A stretch of 64,000 bases of DNA from NCBI RefSeq assembly GCF_014197855.1, contig NZ_JACIGJ010000006.1, positions 205,740-269,739 of the forward strand. Direction: 5' to 3'. Origin of the DNA: Roseospira marina. GTDB taxonomy: Bacteria; Pseudomonadota; Alphaproteobacteria; Rhodospirillales; Rhodospirillaceae. The notes under the pieces were generated by a model that saw only the letters and a program-made list of their open reading frames with translations, had not been told where the DNA came from and ran no database searches. Below are positions 55,298-64,000 of the stretch, one piece after another; within the stretch, counting starts at the first letter, position 1; each line of letters begins with the position of its first letter. Made by a program: the position numbers and the translations under genes.

Positions 55298-56161
55298 ATG
55301 ATTTTGGATGAGACATTTACCCTGTCCAACGGTGTTGCGATCCCGAAGCTCGGGCTCGGCACCTGGATGATCCCCGACGACGCGGTCGCAGAGGCGGTGA
55401 AGGCGGCCGTGACGCTCGGCTACCGCCACCTCGACACCGCCCAGGCCTATCAGAACGAGCGCGGCGTCGGCGAAGGGGTGCGCGCCTGCGGCCTCGCCCG
55501 CGACGCGGTGTTCGTCACCACCAAGCTGGACGCCTCGCACAAAACCTACGCCGACGCGAAGGCGGCCATCGATGGTTCGTTGAAGACCCTGGGGCTCGAC
55601 ACGATCGACCTGATGATCATCCACAGCCCGCAGCCGTGGTCCGAGTTCGGCGGCGAGGACCGCTACACCGAGGGCAACCGCGAGGCCTGGCGCGCCCTGG
55701 AGGAGGCGTACACCGCCGGCAAGCTGCGCGCCATTGGGGTATCGAACTTCGAGCGTGGCGATCTTGAGACTCTGCTCGACGGCGCTTCGGTCAAGCCGAT
55801 GCTGAATCAGGTGCTGGCGCACGTCAGCAACACGCCGTTCGATCTGATCGACTACTGCAAGAGCCAGGGCATTCTGGTGGAGGCCTATTCGCCGGTCGGC
55901 CACGGCAAGATCCTGGACAACGGCGACCTGGCTGCGATGGCGCAAAAGTACGGCGTCAGCGTCCCACAGCTGTGCATCCGCTACTGCCTGCAACTGGACC
56001 TGCTGCCGCTCCCCAAAACGGCGAACCCCGACCACATGCGCAGCAACGCCGCCGTCGATTTCGCGATCTCCGACGCCGACATGGAGACGCTGAAGGGCGC
56101 CGAGCGCATCAAGGACTATGGCGACGCCAGGGTGTTCCCCGTGTTTGCCGCACCACGCTGA
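55298..56161 (+). CDS. Aldo/keto reductase (2,5-diketo-gluconate reductase type)
   Basis: 287 residues from ATG 55298, with AAGGA eight bases upstream; an ATG at 55289 is too close to it. Motifs: YRHLDTAQAYQNERGVGEGV (catalytic Asp and Tyr), VTTKL (Lys), LMIIHSPQPW (His), LRAIGVSNFERGDLE and LPKTANPDHMRSNA (NADPH site). Reduces small aldehydes and keto-sugars. It stands alone downstream of the MFS gene. Confidence 0.9.
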   Translation: MILDETFTLSNGVAIPKLGLGTWMIPDDAVAEAVKAAVTLGYRHLDTAQAYQNERGVGEGVRACGLARDAVFVTTKLDASHKTYADAKAAIDGSLKTLGLDTIDLMIIHSPQPWSEFGGEDRYTEGNREAWRALEEAYTAGKLRAIGVSNFERGDLETLLDGASVKPMLNQVLAHVSNTPFDLIDYCKSQGILVEAYSPVGHGKILDNGDLAAMAQKYGVSVPQLCIRYCLQLDLLPLPKTANPDHMRSNAAVDFAISDADMETLKGAERIKDYGDARVFPVFAAPR

Positions 56162-56281
56162 GGCGCGCGCCGACCCGCGTCCCCGATCGCTGAATGGGGG
56201 ACCGCGGGGTTGGGGAGGGCGAACCGATGGACCGCCCTCCCCGCTCCGGATACCACTCGCGTGTGCCGCAGGATCGGGGCC

Positions 56282-56566
56282 CTACCGCGGCAGGCGGCGC
56301 CGGTCCGAGCCGCCCACATACAGCTCGTGGGCTTCATCATATTGGACGGTGAGGGCTTCGGCGCGTTCGACGTCGCCCTGAGCCCCGGCGCGCGTGTGCT
56401 CGTCCAGGATCATCTGACAGATGGCCGCGCCGCCCCAGGGCTGCGCCAACAGCGCCTCCACCTGGCCCACAGCGAGGATGGCGGGAATCCGCCGGTGGCG
56501 CGCCACGACGAGGATCTCGTCGGGTCGCGCATCGACCTGACTGAAGCAATCTTGAAGGGTAATCAT
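56282..56566 (-). CDS. Small uncharacterised protein
   Basis: 94 residues from ATG 56566 (GGGAGAG five bases upstream), MITLQDCFSQVDARPDEILV. It has a hydrophobic core (ILVVARHRRIPAILAVGQVE) and a charged helical tail (GDVERAEALTVQYDEAHELY). No domain recognised and no signal peptide. The good ribosome-binding site supports it as a real gene. Function unknown. Confidence 0.5.
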   Translation of the reverse strand: MITLQDCFSQVDARPDEILVVARHRRIPAILAVGQVEALLAQPWGGAAICQMILDEHTRAGAQGDVERAEALTVQYDEAHELYVGGSDRRRLPR

Positions 56567-56939
56567 CGAACTCTCCCACGTCGTAGCCGGGGGGTCGCCC
56601 TCCCGGGCATGGCATACGATGGCGTGGGTCGGCGGTGGTCGACGGTGGTCGGACGCGGCGTCAGCGCGTGTGCGGGGACTCGCGGACTCGGCGGCACGCC
56701 CGCCTCTCACGTCATGATGGGGTCAGTATACCCCCGATCGGCCATGTGGTGCCGCGATGGGTGGTCATGCCACGCATGCATGGATTGCCCGTACATCGCC
56801 CAAGAATCGGCCCGATGGCCCCCGCAGCCCCTGACGCTTGCATCCGGCCCGGACGGCGCCGTAGGGTCGCCCCCCAAGGGCGGATCCGCCCCGTCCTCTC
56901 TGTTTTGCCACCCTCTTTTTATTTGCAAGGAGAAAGACC
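56567..56939. other. Gene-free divergent spacer before the RidA gene
   Basis: 373 bases separate the small unknown gene and the RidA-like gene. I see no supported reading frame. The part nearest the right gene ends TTATTTGCAAGGAG, an AT-rich stretch that may hold its promoter and certainly its ribosome-binding site. Confidence 0.45.
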
Positions 56940-57287
56940 GTGATTGAGCGTCAAGGCACCGGCGACCGCATGAGCACGATCGTCACCCACGGGAACGTGG
57001 TCTATCTGTGTGGTCAGGTGGGCGACGGCGCAACGGTCGAAGAGCAGACCCGCGATTGCCTGCGTCAGGTCGAAACCCTGCTGGAGCAGGCCGGGTCCTC
57101 CAAGACGCATATGCTTCAGGCCATCATCTGGCTGGCCGACATGGCCGACTTCGACGCCATGAACAGCGTGTGGGACGCCTGGGTTCCGACCGGACACGCC
57201 CCAGCACGCGCCTGCGGTGAGGCCCGGTTGGCGCACCCCGAGTACAAGGTGGAAATCATCGTGACCGCCGCCCGCCGCGACACCTGA
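56940..57287 (+). CDS. RidA/YjgF-family protein
   Basis: 115 residues from GTG 56940, with AAGGAG eight bases before it. RidA fold signatures: [20 protein letters not shown] and [16 protein letters not shown] with the arginine that in true RidA anchors the imine carboxylate. RidA removes reactive 2-aminoacrylate or imines made by PLP enzymes. An ACC deaminase lies 4 kb away, but a direct link is only suggestive. Confidence 0.87.
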   Translation: MIERQGTGDRMSTIVTHGNVVYLCGQVGDGATVEEQTRDCLRQVETLLEQAGSSKTHMLQAIIWLADMADFDAMNSVWDAWVPTGHAPARACGEARLAHPEYKVEIIVTAARRDT

Positions 57288-57321
57288 TCCGGGGCTCGGG
57301 GCTCGGCGCTCGGGGCGTGCT

Positions 57322-59064
57322 CTACCCCGGCCCCGCGGGCAGGATCACCGTGAAGCGCGCCCCAAGCGGGTTGCCGTCGTCGTCGGTGCGGGTTTCCGCC
57401 CGGATCATGCCCCGATGGCTGTCCACGATCTGCTTGGAGATCGACAGACCGAGCCCGGAGTGGGTGCCGAACTTTTCGCCCTTCGGCCGCTCCGAATAGA
57501 ATCGGTTGAAAATCGCGGTTTCCTTGCCGGCCGGCAGACCCGGGCCGTCGTCGTCCACCGTCACCACCGCATAGGTCCGGTCCCGCCGCACGCGCAGGGT
57601 CACGGTCCCGCCCTCCGGACTGAACGAAATGGCGTTGGTCAGCAGGTTCTGGAACACCTGACCCAGGCGGGAATCCATGCCCTGGACGATCAGGGGCTTC
57701 TGGTCTTCCGGCCCGTCGTAGCGCACCGTGACATCGTGCTGCGCCCCCGTGGTCGTGTGGACATCGGCGATCGCGCCCAGCAGGCGATCGAGATCGACCG
57801 GCTCCGCCTGGGCGCGCGACAGCTCAGCGTCCAGGCGCGACGCGTCGGAAATGTCCGAGATCAGGCGGTTCAAGCGCTCCACATCGTCCAGGATCACGCT
57901 CATCAGGCGGCGTTGCTGGTCCGGATCCGTGACACGCGACACCGTTTCGACCGCACTGCGCAGCGAGGTGAGCGGGTTCTTGATCTCGTGCGCCACATCG
58001 GCCGCGAACTGCTCGATGGCACCCATGCGGGCGGACAGCGCGGCGGTCATCTCGATCAGCGCCGCCGACAGCTCTCCCACCTCGTCGCGCCGCCCGGAAA
58101 AGTCCGGAATGTCCCGGTGGTCGCCGCGCGCGTGGCGCACCCGTTCGGTCGCCGCCGCCAGCCGGATCAGCGGCCGCACCAGCGTACCCGACAGATACAG
58201 AGACAGCAGCACGGTCAGCGCCAGGATGGCGACAAAGATCTCCAGAATGGCCAGGCGCAGGGCCAGAACGTCGTTTTCAATCGTGGTATCATCGGACGAG
58301 ACCATCAGGGCGCCGACGACCTGTTTAAAGTACTGCACCGGCACGGCGACGCTGAGAATCACGCGGTCGCTGTTGACGTCGCGCCGAACCGCGTCGGCCA
58401 TCGCCTGCCCGGCCAGGGCCGCCCGCGCCTCCGCGTAGTCGGTGGCGACCGGATTCGGGATCTCCTGGTACGGCGGCAGTTCCGGACGGGGCAATACGAA
58501 CCGATAGGCGCGGTCCAGCGCGCCGGACACGGCCGCCATCGCGTCGTCGAACCAGTCGCCCACGGGATCGGGCTCCGGCAAGGGCGGCAACGTCGAGATC
58601 TGGAACTGCCCGGCCACGCCGCGCCGACTGTCCGCCACCAGATCGCCGGACAGGCCGAACAGCCGCGCCCGCACGCCCGCCAGGTCCGACAGGCGGCGCA
58701 CGATCTGGCCGGCCAGTTCCGGCGTGATGACGTGGCCGGGGACCAGACTGCGGGTTTCCGGGTGAACTTCGAACGTCAGCGAGCCCTCGGCCACGGCGGC
58801 GGCGATCAGATCGGCCTCCGTCCGCAGCGCCTGAAGGCGGGCGTGCGTCAGGGTTTCCCGGTAATCGTCCAGGTACAGCATGCCCGCCACCAGCAGGATG
58901 GGGGCCAGCAGGTTGACGGCCAGAATCCGCCGCGTGAGCCGCGACCGCAGCACGGTGCCCGACCAGGCACGCCGCCGTCGAACGGAGGCGACCCTCAGCG
59001 CAAGGCGACGCTCGGCCCGGGCGCCGCTCCCATCGCGGTCTCGCGTCCCGCCGCGTTCGGTCAC
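57322..59064 (-). CDS. chvG: Sensor histidine kinase ChvG
   Basis: 580 residues. Two transmembrane helices (about 42-62 and 268-292) flank a periplasmic stimulus-sensing domain ([20 protein letters not shown]). Then HAMP, HisKA with phospho-His in [19 protein letters not shown] (about 357), N-box [14 protein letters not shown] (about 471) and G-boxes DDDGPGLP and [10 protein letters not shown]. ChvG/ChvI (BatS/R, ExoS) respond to acid or envelope stress in Alphaproteobacteria. The GTG start overlaps the chvI stop (GTGA). Confidence 0.92.
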   Translation of the reverse strand: MTERGGTRDRDGSGARAERRLALRVASVRRRRAWSGTVLRSRLTRRILAVNLLAPILLVAGMLYLDDYRETLTHARLQALRTEADLIAAAVAEGSLTFEVHPETRSLVPGHVITPELAGQIVRRLSDLAGVRARLFGLSGDLVADSRRGVAGQFQISTLPPLPEPDPVGDWFDDAMAAVSGALDRAYRFVLPRPELPPYQEIPNPVATDYAEARAALAGQAMADAVRRDVNSDRVILSVAVPVQYFKQVVGALMVSSDDTTIENDVLALRLAILEIFVAILALTVLLSLYLSGTLVRPLIRLAAATERVRHARGDHRDIPDFSGRRDEVGELSAALIEMTAALSARMGAIEQFAADVAHEIKNPLTSLRSAVETVSRVTDPDQQRRLMSVILDDVERLNRLISDISDASRLDAELSRAQAEPVDLDRLLGAIADVHTTTGAQHDVTVRYDGPEDQKPLIVQGMDSRLGQVFQNLLTNAISFSPEGGTVTLRVRRDRTYAVVTVDDDGPGLPAGKETAIFNRFYSERPKGEKFGTHSGLGLSISKQIVDSHRGMIRAETRTDDDGNPLGARFTVILPAGPG

Positions 59065-59765
59065 GCCGAGTCCTTATACCGGTAGCCGACGCCGTACAGC
59101 GTTTCGATGTCCGAAAACTCGGTATCCACCTCCCGGAACTTCTTGCGCAGGCGCTTGATGTGGCTGTCGATGGTGCGGTCGTCGACGTAGATGTGCTCGC
59201 CGTACGCGGCGTCGATCAACTGGTCCCGGCTTTTGACGTGCCCGGGCCGCTGCGCCAGCGACTGGAGCAGCAGGAACTCGGTCACCGTCAGGTTCACCGG
59301 CTCGCCTTTCCAGGTGCACAGATGACGGTCCGGGTCCATCACCAGCTCGCCCCGGATCAGGGCCTTGTCCGACAGGTCTTGGTTCGCCCCTTCGGCGGCC
59401 GGTTCGCCCCGGCGCAGGATGGCGCGAATGCGCTCGATCAGCAGGCGCTGCGAGAACGGCTTTTTGATGTAGTCGTCCGCACCCATGCGCAGTCCCATCA
59501 GTTCATCGACCTCGTCGTCCTTCGACGTCAGGAAGATGACCGGCAGGCTGGTCTTGGCGCGCAGGCGCTGGAGCAACTCCATGCCGTCCATGCGCGGCAT
59601 CTTGATGTCCAACACGGCCAGATCGACCGGTTCGGCCAGCAGGCCGCGCAGGGCCTCGGCGCCATCCGTGTAGGTGACCACCTCGAAGCCCTCGGCCTCC
59701 AGCATGATGGAGACGGAGGCCAGGATGTTCTGATCGTCATCCACAAGCGCAACGCGTTGAGACAC
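59061..59765 (-). CDS. chvI: OmpR-type response regulator ChvI
   Basis: 234 residues from GTG 59765 (AAAGGA seven bases before); an upstream extension is unlikely. Receiver domain with acidic pocket VDDDQ, phospho-Asp in [15 protein letters not shown] (about 54) and the Lys in [12 protein letters not shown]. Winged-helix output at about 140-230 ([33 protein letters not shown]). Phosphorylated by ChvG, encoded next. Regulates exopolysaccharide, flagella and acid genes in relatives. Confidence 0.93.
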   Translation of the reverse strand: MSQRVALVDDDQNILASVSIMLEAEGFEVVTYTDGAEALRGLLAEPVDLAVLDIKMPRMDGMELLQRLRAKTSLPVIFLTSKDDEVDELMGLRMGADDYIKKPFSQRLLIERIRAILRRGEPAAEGANQDLSDKALIRGELVMDPDRHLCTWKGEPVNLTVTEFLLLQSLAQRPGHVKSRDQLIDAAYGEHIYVDDRTIDSHIKRLRKKFREVDTEFSDIETLYGVGYRYKDSA

Positions 59766-59987
59766 AGCGGAGTCCTTTCGGCAAACGGGTCGGACGACAG
59801 GTGGGCGAACACAGCGGGACTCGGCAACGCGGCCGGACACACGGTGCCCTGCCGCCCGCGCCCGCGCAAGACAGAGAACAGCGCGCCCCCAGACGCACCA
59901 TCAGAAGCCCTCATCAAGAGGCGCAATTGTGGCGCCGGTCGGGACCCAATTGGCACGAAAGCATGGCGGACCCGGCCGAGACGCAAA

Positions 59988-60017
59988 CCGCCCCGCCATC
60001 GGACGACGGCGGGGCGG
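59988..60017 (-). terminator. Terminator after bchE
   Basis: CCGCCCCGCC (59988-59997) and GGCGGGGCGG (60008-60017) form a ten-base GC stem with a ten-base loop. Read leftward, the stem is followed by TTT. It lies 40 bases past the bchE stop and well before chvI, so it separates the two leftward transcripts. The T-run is short. Confidence 0.6.
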
Positions 60018-60057
60018 CGCGGGTCTTGCGTGTGGTTGGGGCGGCGGTCGCGGTGGG

Positions 60058-61866
60058 TTACCGGCGGGCCTCAACCTCCTCCAGCGGCGGTTCCTCGCCC
60101 GTGGCGCAGGGCTTCATGGACCGCGCCATCTCGTGCTCGGACATCTGCTGGTCGGTGTTGCTGCCGCAGCCGCCCATGGCGGCCAGCATGGCGTGCTCGC
60201 TCATCTGCTCGTCGCCACCGCCGCAGGCCATGACCTTGCCATCGGCGCTGGCCGCCTGCTGGTTCTGGGTGGCATCGAGCGGGCCGCCGGCCTCCTTGTA
60301 GGCACGGATGCCGGCGTCGATCTCCTCCTGCTTGCGCTTGGAGGCGGCCTTCCACTCCTGCGTGGCGCCGAAATCGGGCTTGGCCTCCAGGCGGCGCGAG
60401 CGGTCGAAGGCGAACTTCACCTTCTTCATGGTATGCGGGCCCCAATAGCCGACCTTACCGAGGTTGTAGAACTGGCGCTTCATGGCCGAACGCAGATAGG
60501 CCTTCAGGCAGCCCTGCAGGTACTTGCGGCGCACCTTGTCGCCCGGCACCCACGGGTAATGGAACAGCGCCTTCTTGGAGTAGAAGCGCCGGTAGCAGCC
60601 CATGACGGCGTCGAGCAGCTCGCCGCGCTCCATCGCCTTCGGCTTCATGATCGGGGTCACGAAGTTGTACTGCGAGAAGTCGTGGACCTCGACCTTGTCG
60701 CCCATCTCCCGGTACAGGTCGGAGAACGGCCAGGGCGTGAACATGGACCAGTTGGCCATGTCCGGGTTCCAGTCCATGCAGAGCGCGAACGTCTCCTCGA
60801 TGGTCTCGCGGGTCTCGTTCTCCAGGCCGACGATGAACTGGGCCTCGGTCACGATGCCGTTCTTGCGCAGCAGATCGATGGCGCGCTTGTTGTCGGCAAC
60901 CGTGGTTTCCTTGTGGAACAGGTCGAGATTGAGCTGCGCGGCCGCCTCGGTGCCCAGCGAGATGTGCACCAGACCGGCCTTTCGGTAGAACGGCAGCAGG
61001 TCCTCGTCGCGCAGGACGTCGGTGACGCGGGTGTTGATGCCCCACATGACGTCCAGCTTGCGGTCGATCAACTCTTCACAGAAGGCGATGAACGCCTTCT
61101 TGTTGATGGTCGGCTCCTCGTCGGCGAGGATAAAGAAATTCACGCCGTGCTGCTTGACCAGGATTTCGATCTCGTCGACCACCTTCTTGGGGTCGCGCAC
61201 CCGGTAATCGCGCCAGAACTTCCACTGGGAGCAGAACGAGCAGGTGAACGGGCAGCCGCGCGCCATGTTCGGCGTTGCCACGCGCCCGCCGGTGGGGATG
61301 TAGATGTACTTCTCCCAGTCCAGCACGCTCCAGTCCGCCACGATCTCGTCGGTGTCGCGGATGGGGGCCTCGGCCTGGGTGGCGATGACCTTCTCGCCCT
61401 CGGCGTAGGCGATGCCCTTGATCTGCCCGCGCGCGTCGGGCCACTGGCCCTGGTCGATGGCGCGCACCAGATTGTGGAACACCACCTCGCCCTCGCCGCG
61501 CACGATGGCGTCGATCCAGGGCGCCTCGCGCAGCACCTGTTGATACATGAAGGTGCCGTGGATGCCGCCCAGCACGGTGACGACGTTGGGGAACAGCTCG
61601 CGGGCGATCTGCATGACCCGCTCGGCCTTGTAGATGGCCGGGGTGTTGGCGGTTGTGGCCACGATGTCCGGCCGTTCCGCGGCCAGCCTGTCGCGCAGCT
61701 GATCGTCCGTCATGTCGTCGGTCATCGCGTCGATGAACCGGATGTCGGTGTAGCCGCCCTTGGATTTCAGGTATCCCGCCAAGTAGGCGACCCAGGCCGG
61801 CGACCAGTTGCCCGCAACCTCGGCGCCACCGGAATGATAATTCGGCTGGACCAGAACGATCCGCAT
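60058..61866 (-). CDS. bchE: Anaerobic Mg-protoporphyrin IX monomethyl ester cyclase BchE
   Basis: 602 residues from ATG 61866 (GGGGAG upstream). N-terminal cobalamin-binding-like domain ([37 protein letters not shown]), then radical SAM domain with [19 protein letters not shown] (CxxxCxxC, about 262). It builds the isocyclic ring of bacteriochlorophyll using hydroxyl from water, without oxygen, marking an anoxygenic phototroph. The last ~55 residues are unusual: Cys/Met-rich with a duplicated QMSEHxM motif. A PpsR-type operator lies about 240 bases upstream. Confidence 0.93.
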   Translation of the reverse strand: MRIVLVQPNYHSGGAEVAGNWSPAWVAYLAGYLKSKGGYTDIRFIDAMTDDMTDDQLRDRLAAERPDIVATTANTPAIYKAERVMQIARELFPNVVTVLGGIHGTFMYQQVLREAPWIDAIVRGEGEVVFHNLVRAIDQGQWPDARGQIKGIAYAEGEKVIATQAEAPIRDTDEIVADWSVLDWEKYIYIPTGGRVATPNMARGCPFTCSFCSQWKFWRDYRVRDPKKVVDEIEILVKQHGVNFFILADEEPTINKKAFIAFCEELIDRKLDVMWGINTRVTDVLRDEDLLPFYRKAGLVHISLGTEAAAQLNLDLFHKETTVADNKRAIDLLRKNGIVTEAQFIVGLENETRETIEETFALCMDWNPDMANWSMFTPWPFSDLYREMGDKVEVHDFSQYNFVTPIMKPKAMERGELLDAVMGCYRRFYSKKALFHYPWVPGDKVRRKYLQGCLKAYLRSAMKRQFYNLGKVGYWGPHTMKKVKFAFDRSRRLEAKPDFGATQEWKAASKRKQEEIDAGIRAYKEAGGPLDATQNQQAASADGKVMACGGGDEQMSEHAMLAAMGGCGSNTDQQMSEHEMARSMKPCATGEEPPLEEVEARR

Positions 61867-62104
61867 GTGCGGTCTCCCCATATACCGGATAGTGTACCGG
61901 AAAAGATGTGCCGGATAGGCAATGACGGTGCGCGAACAGAAACACACGCAAGACGGCCCTTGGCCGCCGCGTCCCGGTCGGTCTCTATTCCGTGCGGTGC
62001 GCCAATCCCCCGCCACCAACCGGCTAAGTGCTTGAGATTGGAGACTTCCTGACCGCGCATTATCGTCGCGCGGGCGCGATGTGTCAACCGCGCGTTCGCC
62101 GGTG

Positions 62105-62122
62105 TGTCAAGATTCTGTGACA
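62105..62122. promoter_or_regulatory. PpsR/CrtJ-type operator upstream of bchE
   Basis: TGTCAAGATTCTGTGACA fits TGT-N12-ACA exactly, with the extended TGTCA...TGACA arms. PpsR/CrtJ represses photosynthesis genes in the presence of oxygen in purple bacteria. A further TGTCA half-site is at 62082-62086. The only photosynthesis gene in view is bchE, whose start is 240 bases downstream on the reverse strand. Confidence 0.65.
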
Positions 62123-62144
62123 GATCGTCGACGGTGCAGACCCA

Positions 62145-62176
62145 CCAAAAAATGGCCACCCCAAAAAATGGCCACC
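62145..62176. repeat. Tandem 16-base direct repeat upstream of bchE
   Basis: CCAAAAAATGGCCACC occurs twice without a gap (62145-62160, 62161-62176), and a looser CAAAAAAATGCCCA follows at about 62200. A-rich runs repeated at 16 bases may bend DNA or bind a regulator. The surrounding 539-base stretch (61867-62405) between bchE and the tRNA has no gene. Confidence 0.65.
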
Positions 62177-62405
62177 GCGGACACCGGACGAAGCGGCAGC
62201 AAAAAAATGCCCAGCGACCGCGAATGCCCCTTCCCAGGCCGCAGGGCCTATGTTAGACACCCTCCCCCGACGCGGTCCAAGTGACGGATCGGGGCCGGAC
62301 CTTGTGTCCGGTGGTGCGGCACGGTCCGCGCTGAAGGGCCTCTACCGGCCCAGGCCTACGGAGCCTCCGGCTTGTGCGCACACGCGCTCTATCCGGCATC
62401 CCTGC

Positions 62406-62479
62406 TGGGGGATAGTTTAACGGTAGAACAGCGGACTCTGACTCCGTCAGTCCTGGTTCGAATCCAGGTCCCCCAGCCA
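62406..62479 (+). tRNA. tRNA-Gln (anticodon CTG)
   Basis: 74 bases with encoded CCA. Acceptor stem TGGGGGA pairs with TCCCCCA; the D arm contains GTTTAACGG; the anticodon arm GCGGA-CTCTGAC-TCCGT reads CTG; the T arm is CCTGG TTCGAAT CCAGG. It reads CAG codons. Its 3' end is the probable insertion site of the integrase element that follows. Confidence 0.95.
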
Positions 62480-62487
62480 GTAATTTC

Positions 62488-62530
62488 AAAGGCTTGCAGA
62501 CCGAAAGGTCAGCAAGCCTTTCTTAGTTTT
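62488..62530 (+). terminator. Terminator after tRNA-Gln
   Basis: AAAGGCTTGC (62488-62497) and GCAAGCCTTT (62512-62521) form a 10-base stem, followed by CTTAGTTTT. Placed 8 bases past the tRNA, this looks like a rho-independent terminator for it. Confidence 0.75.
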
Positions 62531-62565
62531 GCAGACGGTTTTGCAAACTGCGTTGGCACGGTGTT

Positions 62566-63591
62566 CTAATCCTGGTCGCGTTCCAGGAGCTTCATGGCCG
62601 CCGTCGCCCGCTTCCGTCGGTCCGCTCGCTCGGTGTAGCGCTTCACCATAGCCTCGGTGGCGTGGCCCGTGATGGCCATGATGGTTCGCGTGTCCGCGCC
62701 CGCATCGGCCAGCTTGGTCGCCACGGTGTGGCGCAGGCCGTGGATGGTGAGGCCCGGTCCGACCTTGCCCTCGGCCTCGAGGCGGGTGCGCAGCTTTCGC
62801 CAGGACGACAGGAATCCGTTCTGAGTGTAGGGCGTGCCGTTTCGGCTGCAGACGATCACCGGGCCGGTGCGCGGCAAGGTGTCCAGCACCGCCCGAAGGT
62901 CGCGATGCGCCGGCATCCAGACCTGACCGCTCGTTTTGGCATCCCGCCCCTCAATGGCCGATCCGTCATACCCGCTCCAGGGCCAGCGGAGCACATCGCT
63001 TTCGCGCAGGCCCGTGTAGGCCGCCAGCGCGATGGCGGCACGGATATGGGGGCTGGCCGCCGTCAACACGGCCTGCAACTCGGCCTCCGTCCACGGGCGG
63101 TTGGCCGCTTCCATATGTTTGGGGCGCGCGATCTTCGGGACGCCATCGGTCGGGTTCGCGGTTTTCGTCTTGCCGCGCGGACGCCCCCAGTTCCAAACGA
63201 GGGACACCACCGACAGGCAATAGTTCGCCAACCGGCGGCCGTGCTGTTCGTGCGCTTTGTCGCGAACCTGCAGGATGCCCTCGGTCGTGATGTGCGCCAG
63301 CGGCACACGATCCATCTTCGACAGGTAGTCGAACACGCGCTGATAGTCTTTGCGGGTTCGGCCTGCCAGACCGGCCCATTCCGGCGACTTGCGATAGGAC
63401 TCGACCAACCAGCCCCATGTGCCCTCTGGCTTCACGGTGGCGTCGGCGGCCTCCTGTTCGATCCGGGCCACCTCGGCGGCGAAGGCGGCCGTGCCCGGGG
63501 CCGCGTGAATGCGCTGTTTCGTCGCCCGGTGATAATAATAGGTGCGGCCCTTGGCGCGCACCGTGTTGATCCCTTTCATGCGGACGATCAC
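62566..63591 (-). CDS. Tyrosine site-specific integrase
   Basis: 341 residues from GTG 63591, overlapping the upstream gene (GTGA); an ATG at 63579 is an alternative. An N-terminal Arm-binding domain is followed by a core-binding domain, then the catalytic domain with Arg in GLRESDVLRW, HGLRHTVATKLAD (His-x-x-Arg), GHATEAM (His) and MVKRYTERA (nucleophile Tyr). It reads toward the tRNA-Gln 3' end 87 bases away, the usual arrangement when that end is the attachment site. Confidence 0.92.
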   Translation of the reverse strand: MIVRMKGINTVRAKGRTYYYHRATKQRIHAAPGTAAFAAEVARIEQEAADATVKPEGTWGWLVESYRKSPEWAGLAGRTRKDYQRVFDYLSKMDRVPLAHITTEGILQVRDKAHEQHGRRLANYCLSVVSLVWNWGRPRGKTKTANPTDGVPKIARPKHMEAANRPWTEAELQAVLTAASPHIRAAIALAAYTGLRESDVLRWPWSGYDGSAIEGRDAKTSGQVWMPAHRDLRAVLDTLPRTGPVIVCSRNGTPYTQNGFLSSWRKLRTRLEAEGKVGPGLTIHGLRHTVATKLADAGADTRTIMAITGHATEAMVKRYTERADRRKRATAAMKLLERDQD

Positions 63592-63833
63592 GCGAACAGG
63601 CTCCCAAGGTCTGCCGGCTCCGGAATCGGGCCGCCGTTCTCGTCCGCACCATCCAACCACCGGTCAATATCGCGCCGATCGTACAGAACCCGACGCCCTA
63701 AGCGTCGCGGCGCCACGGGAATGTGCCGACGAAAGGTCTCACCCGTCACGCCGCAGTAGGCGGCCGCTTGCTGTTCGGACAGCAGGCGGGGCCAGTTCGG
63801 CAGCGTGGACAGATCGTGCAGAGTCGCGGCCAT
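63588..63833 (-). CDS. Helix-turn-helix (excisionase/AlpA-like) protein
   Basis: 81 residues from ATG 63833 (GGGGAG five bases before). A MerR/AlpA-type HTH is seen in LLSEQQAAAYCGVTGETFRR followed by GRRVLYDRRDIDRWLD, the standard excisionase wing. Likely the directionality factor for the integrase, whose GTG overlaps its stop. Confidence 0.85.
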   Translation of the reverse strand: MAATLHDLSTLPNWPRLLSEQQAAAYCGVTGETFRRHIPVAPRRLGRRVLYDRRDIDRWLDGADENGGPIPEPADLGSLFA

Positions 63834-63847
63834 AGGTCTCCCCTCTG

Positions 63848-64000
63848 TCACGCCGGCACGGGGGCATCGGCCGGGAGCAGGGTTCGCAGGGTGGCGAGCC
63901 ACCGATCGGCGGCGTCGTGCCAGGGCTCCGGGCGCAGCACCAGGGTATCCGGCCGGGGCAACGCGAAGCCCCAGGGCACGTCAGACGGTGCCAACAGGTC
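63848..64000 (-). CDS. Unidentified protein, C-terminal end (runs off right edge)
   Basis: Fifty codons are open from the right edge to a TGA at 63850-63848 (VPWGFALPRPDTLVLRPEPW, later LATLRTLLP). Reading and spacing (14 bases before the next ATG) fit a gene of the integrated element in the same direction. The fragment is too short to name. Confidence 0.5.
   Translation of the reverse strand, partial: DLLAPSDVPWGFALPRPDTLVLRPEPWHDAADRWLATLRTLLPADAPVPA

Noticed and set aside
57415..59085. A 556-codon rightward frame across chvG
   Set aside because: Arg/His/Gln-rich antisense frame with no family resemblance; chvG on the other strand has all kinase motifs.
59929..62052. A 707-codon rightward open frame antisense to bchE
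   Set aside because: It reads through the complement of a clear bchE gene; composition is Leu/Gly/His-rich with no domain pattern, as expected for antisense frames in GC-rich DNA.
62253..62489. A short leftward frame containing GGPGFEPGLTESESAVLPLN
   Set aside because: This is the antisense translation of tRNA-Gln, a well-known spurious protein.

Overview
The window joins two pieces of DNA with different character. Bases 1 to about 39,350 form an accessory region: oxidoreductase cargo, a decayed conjugation module, a large anti-phage/toxin-antitoxin island and a large serine recombinase. From about 39,355 to about 62,400 the sequence is visibly richer in G+C and reads like the chromosome of a purple non-sulfur alphaproteobacterium. 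It has a bchE gene (anaerobic bacteriochlorophyll synthesis) with a PpsR/CrtJ-type operator upstream, a ChvG/ChvI two-component pair, an acdS/acdR pair and a tRNA-Gln. From 62,566 to the right edge a second mobile element begins, with a tyrosine integrase beside tRNA-Gln. A phototrophic member of the Rhodospirillales is my inference; no rRNA is present to confirm it.

Layout. (a) 1-10,100: SDR/AraC pair, SDR/MerR pair with a near-ideal MerR-type promoter, an oxidative cluster (aldo/keto reductase, NTF2-like Tat protein, 2Fe-2S subunit, molybdopterin subunit, cytochrome c) divergent from an AraC regulator, and a further SDR. (b) 10,160-17,560: LysR fragment fused to a trbE fragment, truncated trbC, then trbB, a ribbon-helix-helix gene, virD4/traG, a VirD2-like relaxase, an oriT-like repeat region, a DUF2958 remnant and ardC. 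The mating-pore genes are broken, so self-transfer is unlikely. (c) 17,878-37,175: defence island: AbiEi/AbiEii; a qat operon (qatBCD complete, but the first gene a TrlF-QatA chimera); an unknown gene; a type I restriction-modification operon hsdR-hsdM-hsdS extended by an Abi_C protein and a 1206-residue helicase-nuclease and preceded by a Phd-like antitoxin; and a GNAT/DUF1778 toxin-antitoxin pair. (d) 37,476-39,375: small ORF plus large serine recombinase, whose 3' end abuts a decapitated ABC permease gene. This marks the right end of the island; the permease 5' half should lie left of the window.

(e) 39,360-43,794: host operon (permease remnant, Asp/Glu/hydantoin racemase, GntR regulator, two M20 amidohydrolases), probably uptake and degradation of hydantoin- or carbamoyl-amino-acid-like compounds. 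(f) 44,120-49,399: secreted tail-collar protein divergent from a 1436-residue DUF4347/RTX adhesin. (g) 49,441-53,567: acdS (ACC deaminase) with a homodimeric E1-type 2-oxoacid dehydrogenase and divergent acdR; the pair could convert ACC to 2-oxobutyrate and onward. (h) 53,895-57,287: MFS exporter, aldo/keto reductase, a small unknown and a RidA-like protein. (i) 57,322-61,866: chvG, chvI, bchE. (j) tRNA-Gln and the integrated element to the right edge.

Most genes in the defence island overlap by 1-14 bases and are probably translationally coupled. The most unusual object is the TrlF-QatA fusion that replaces the normal ATPase at the head of a Qat system.
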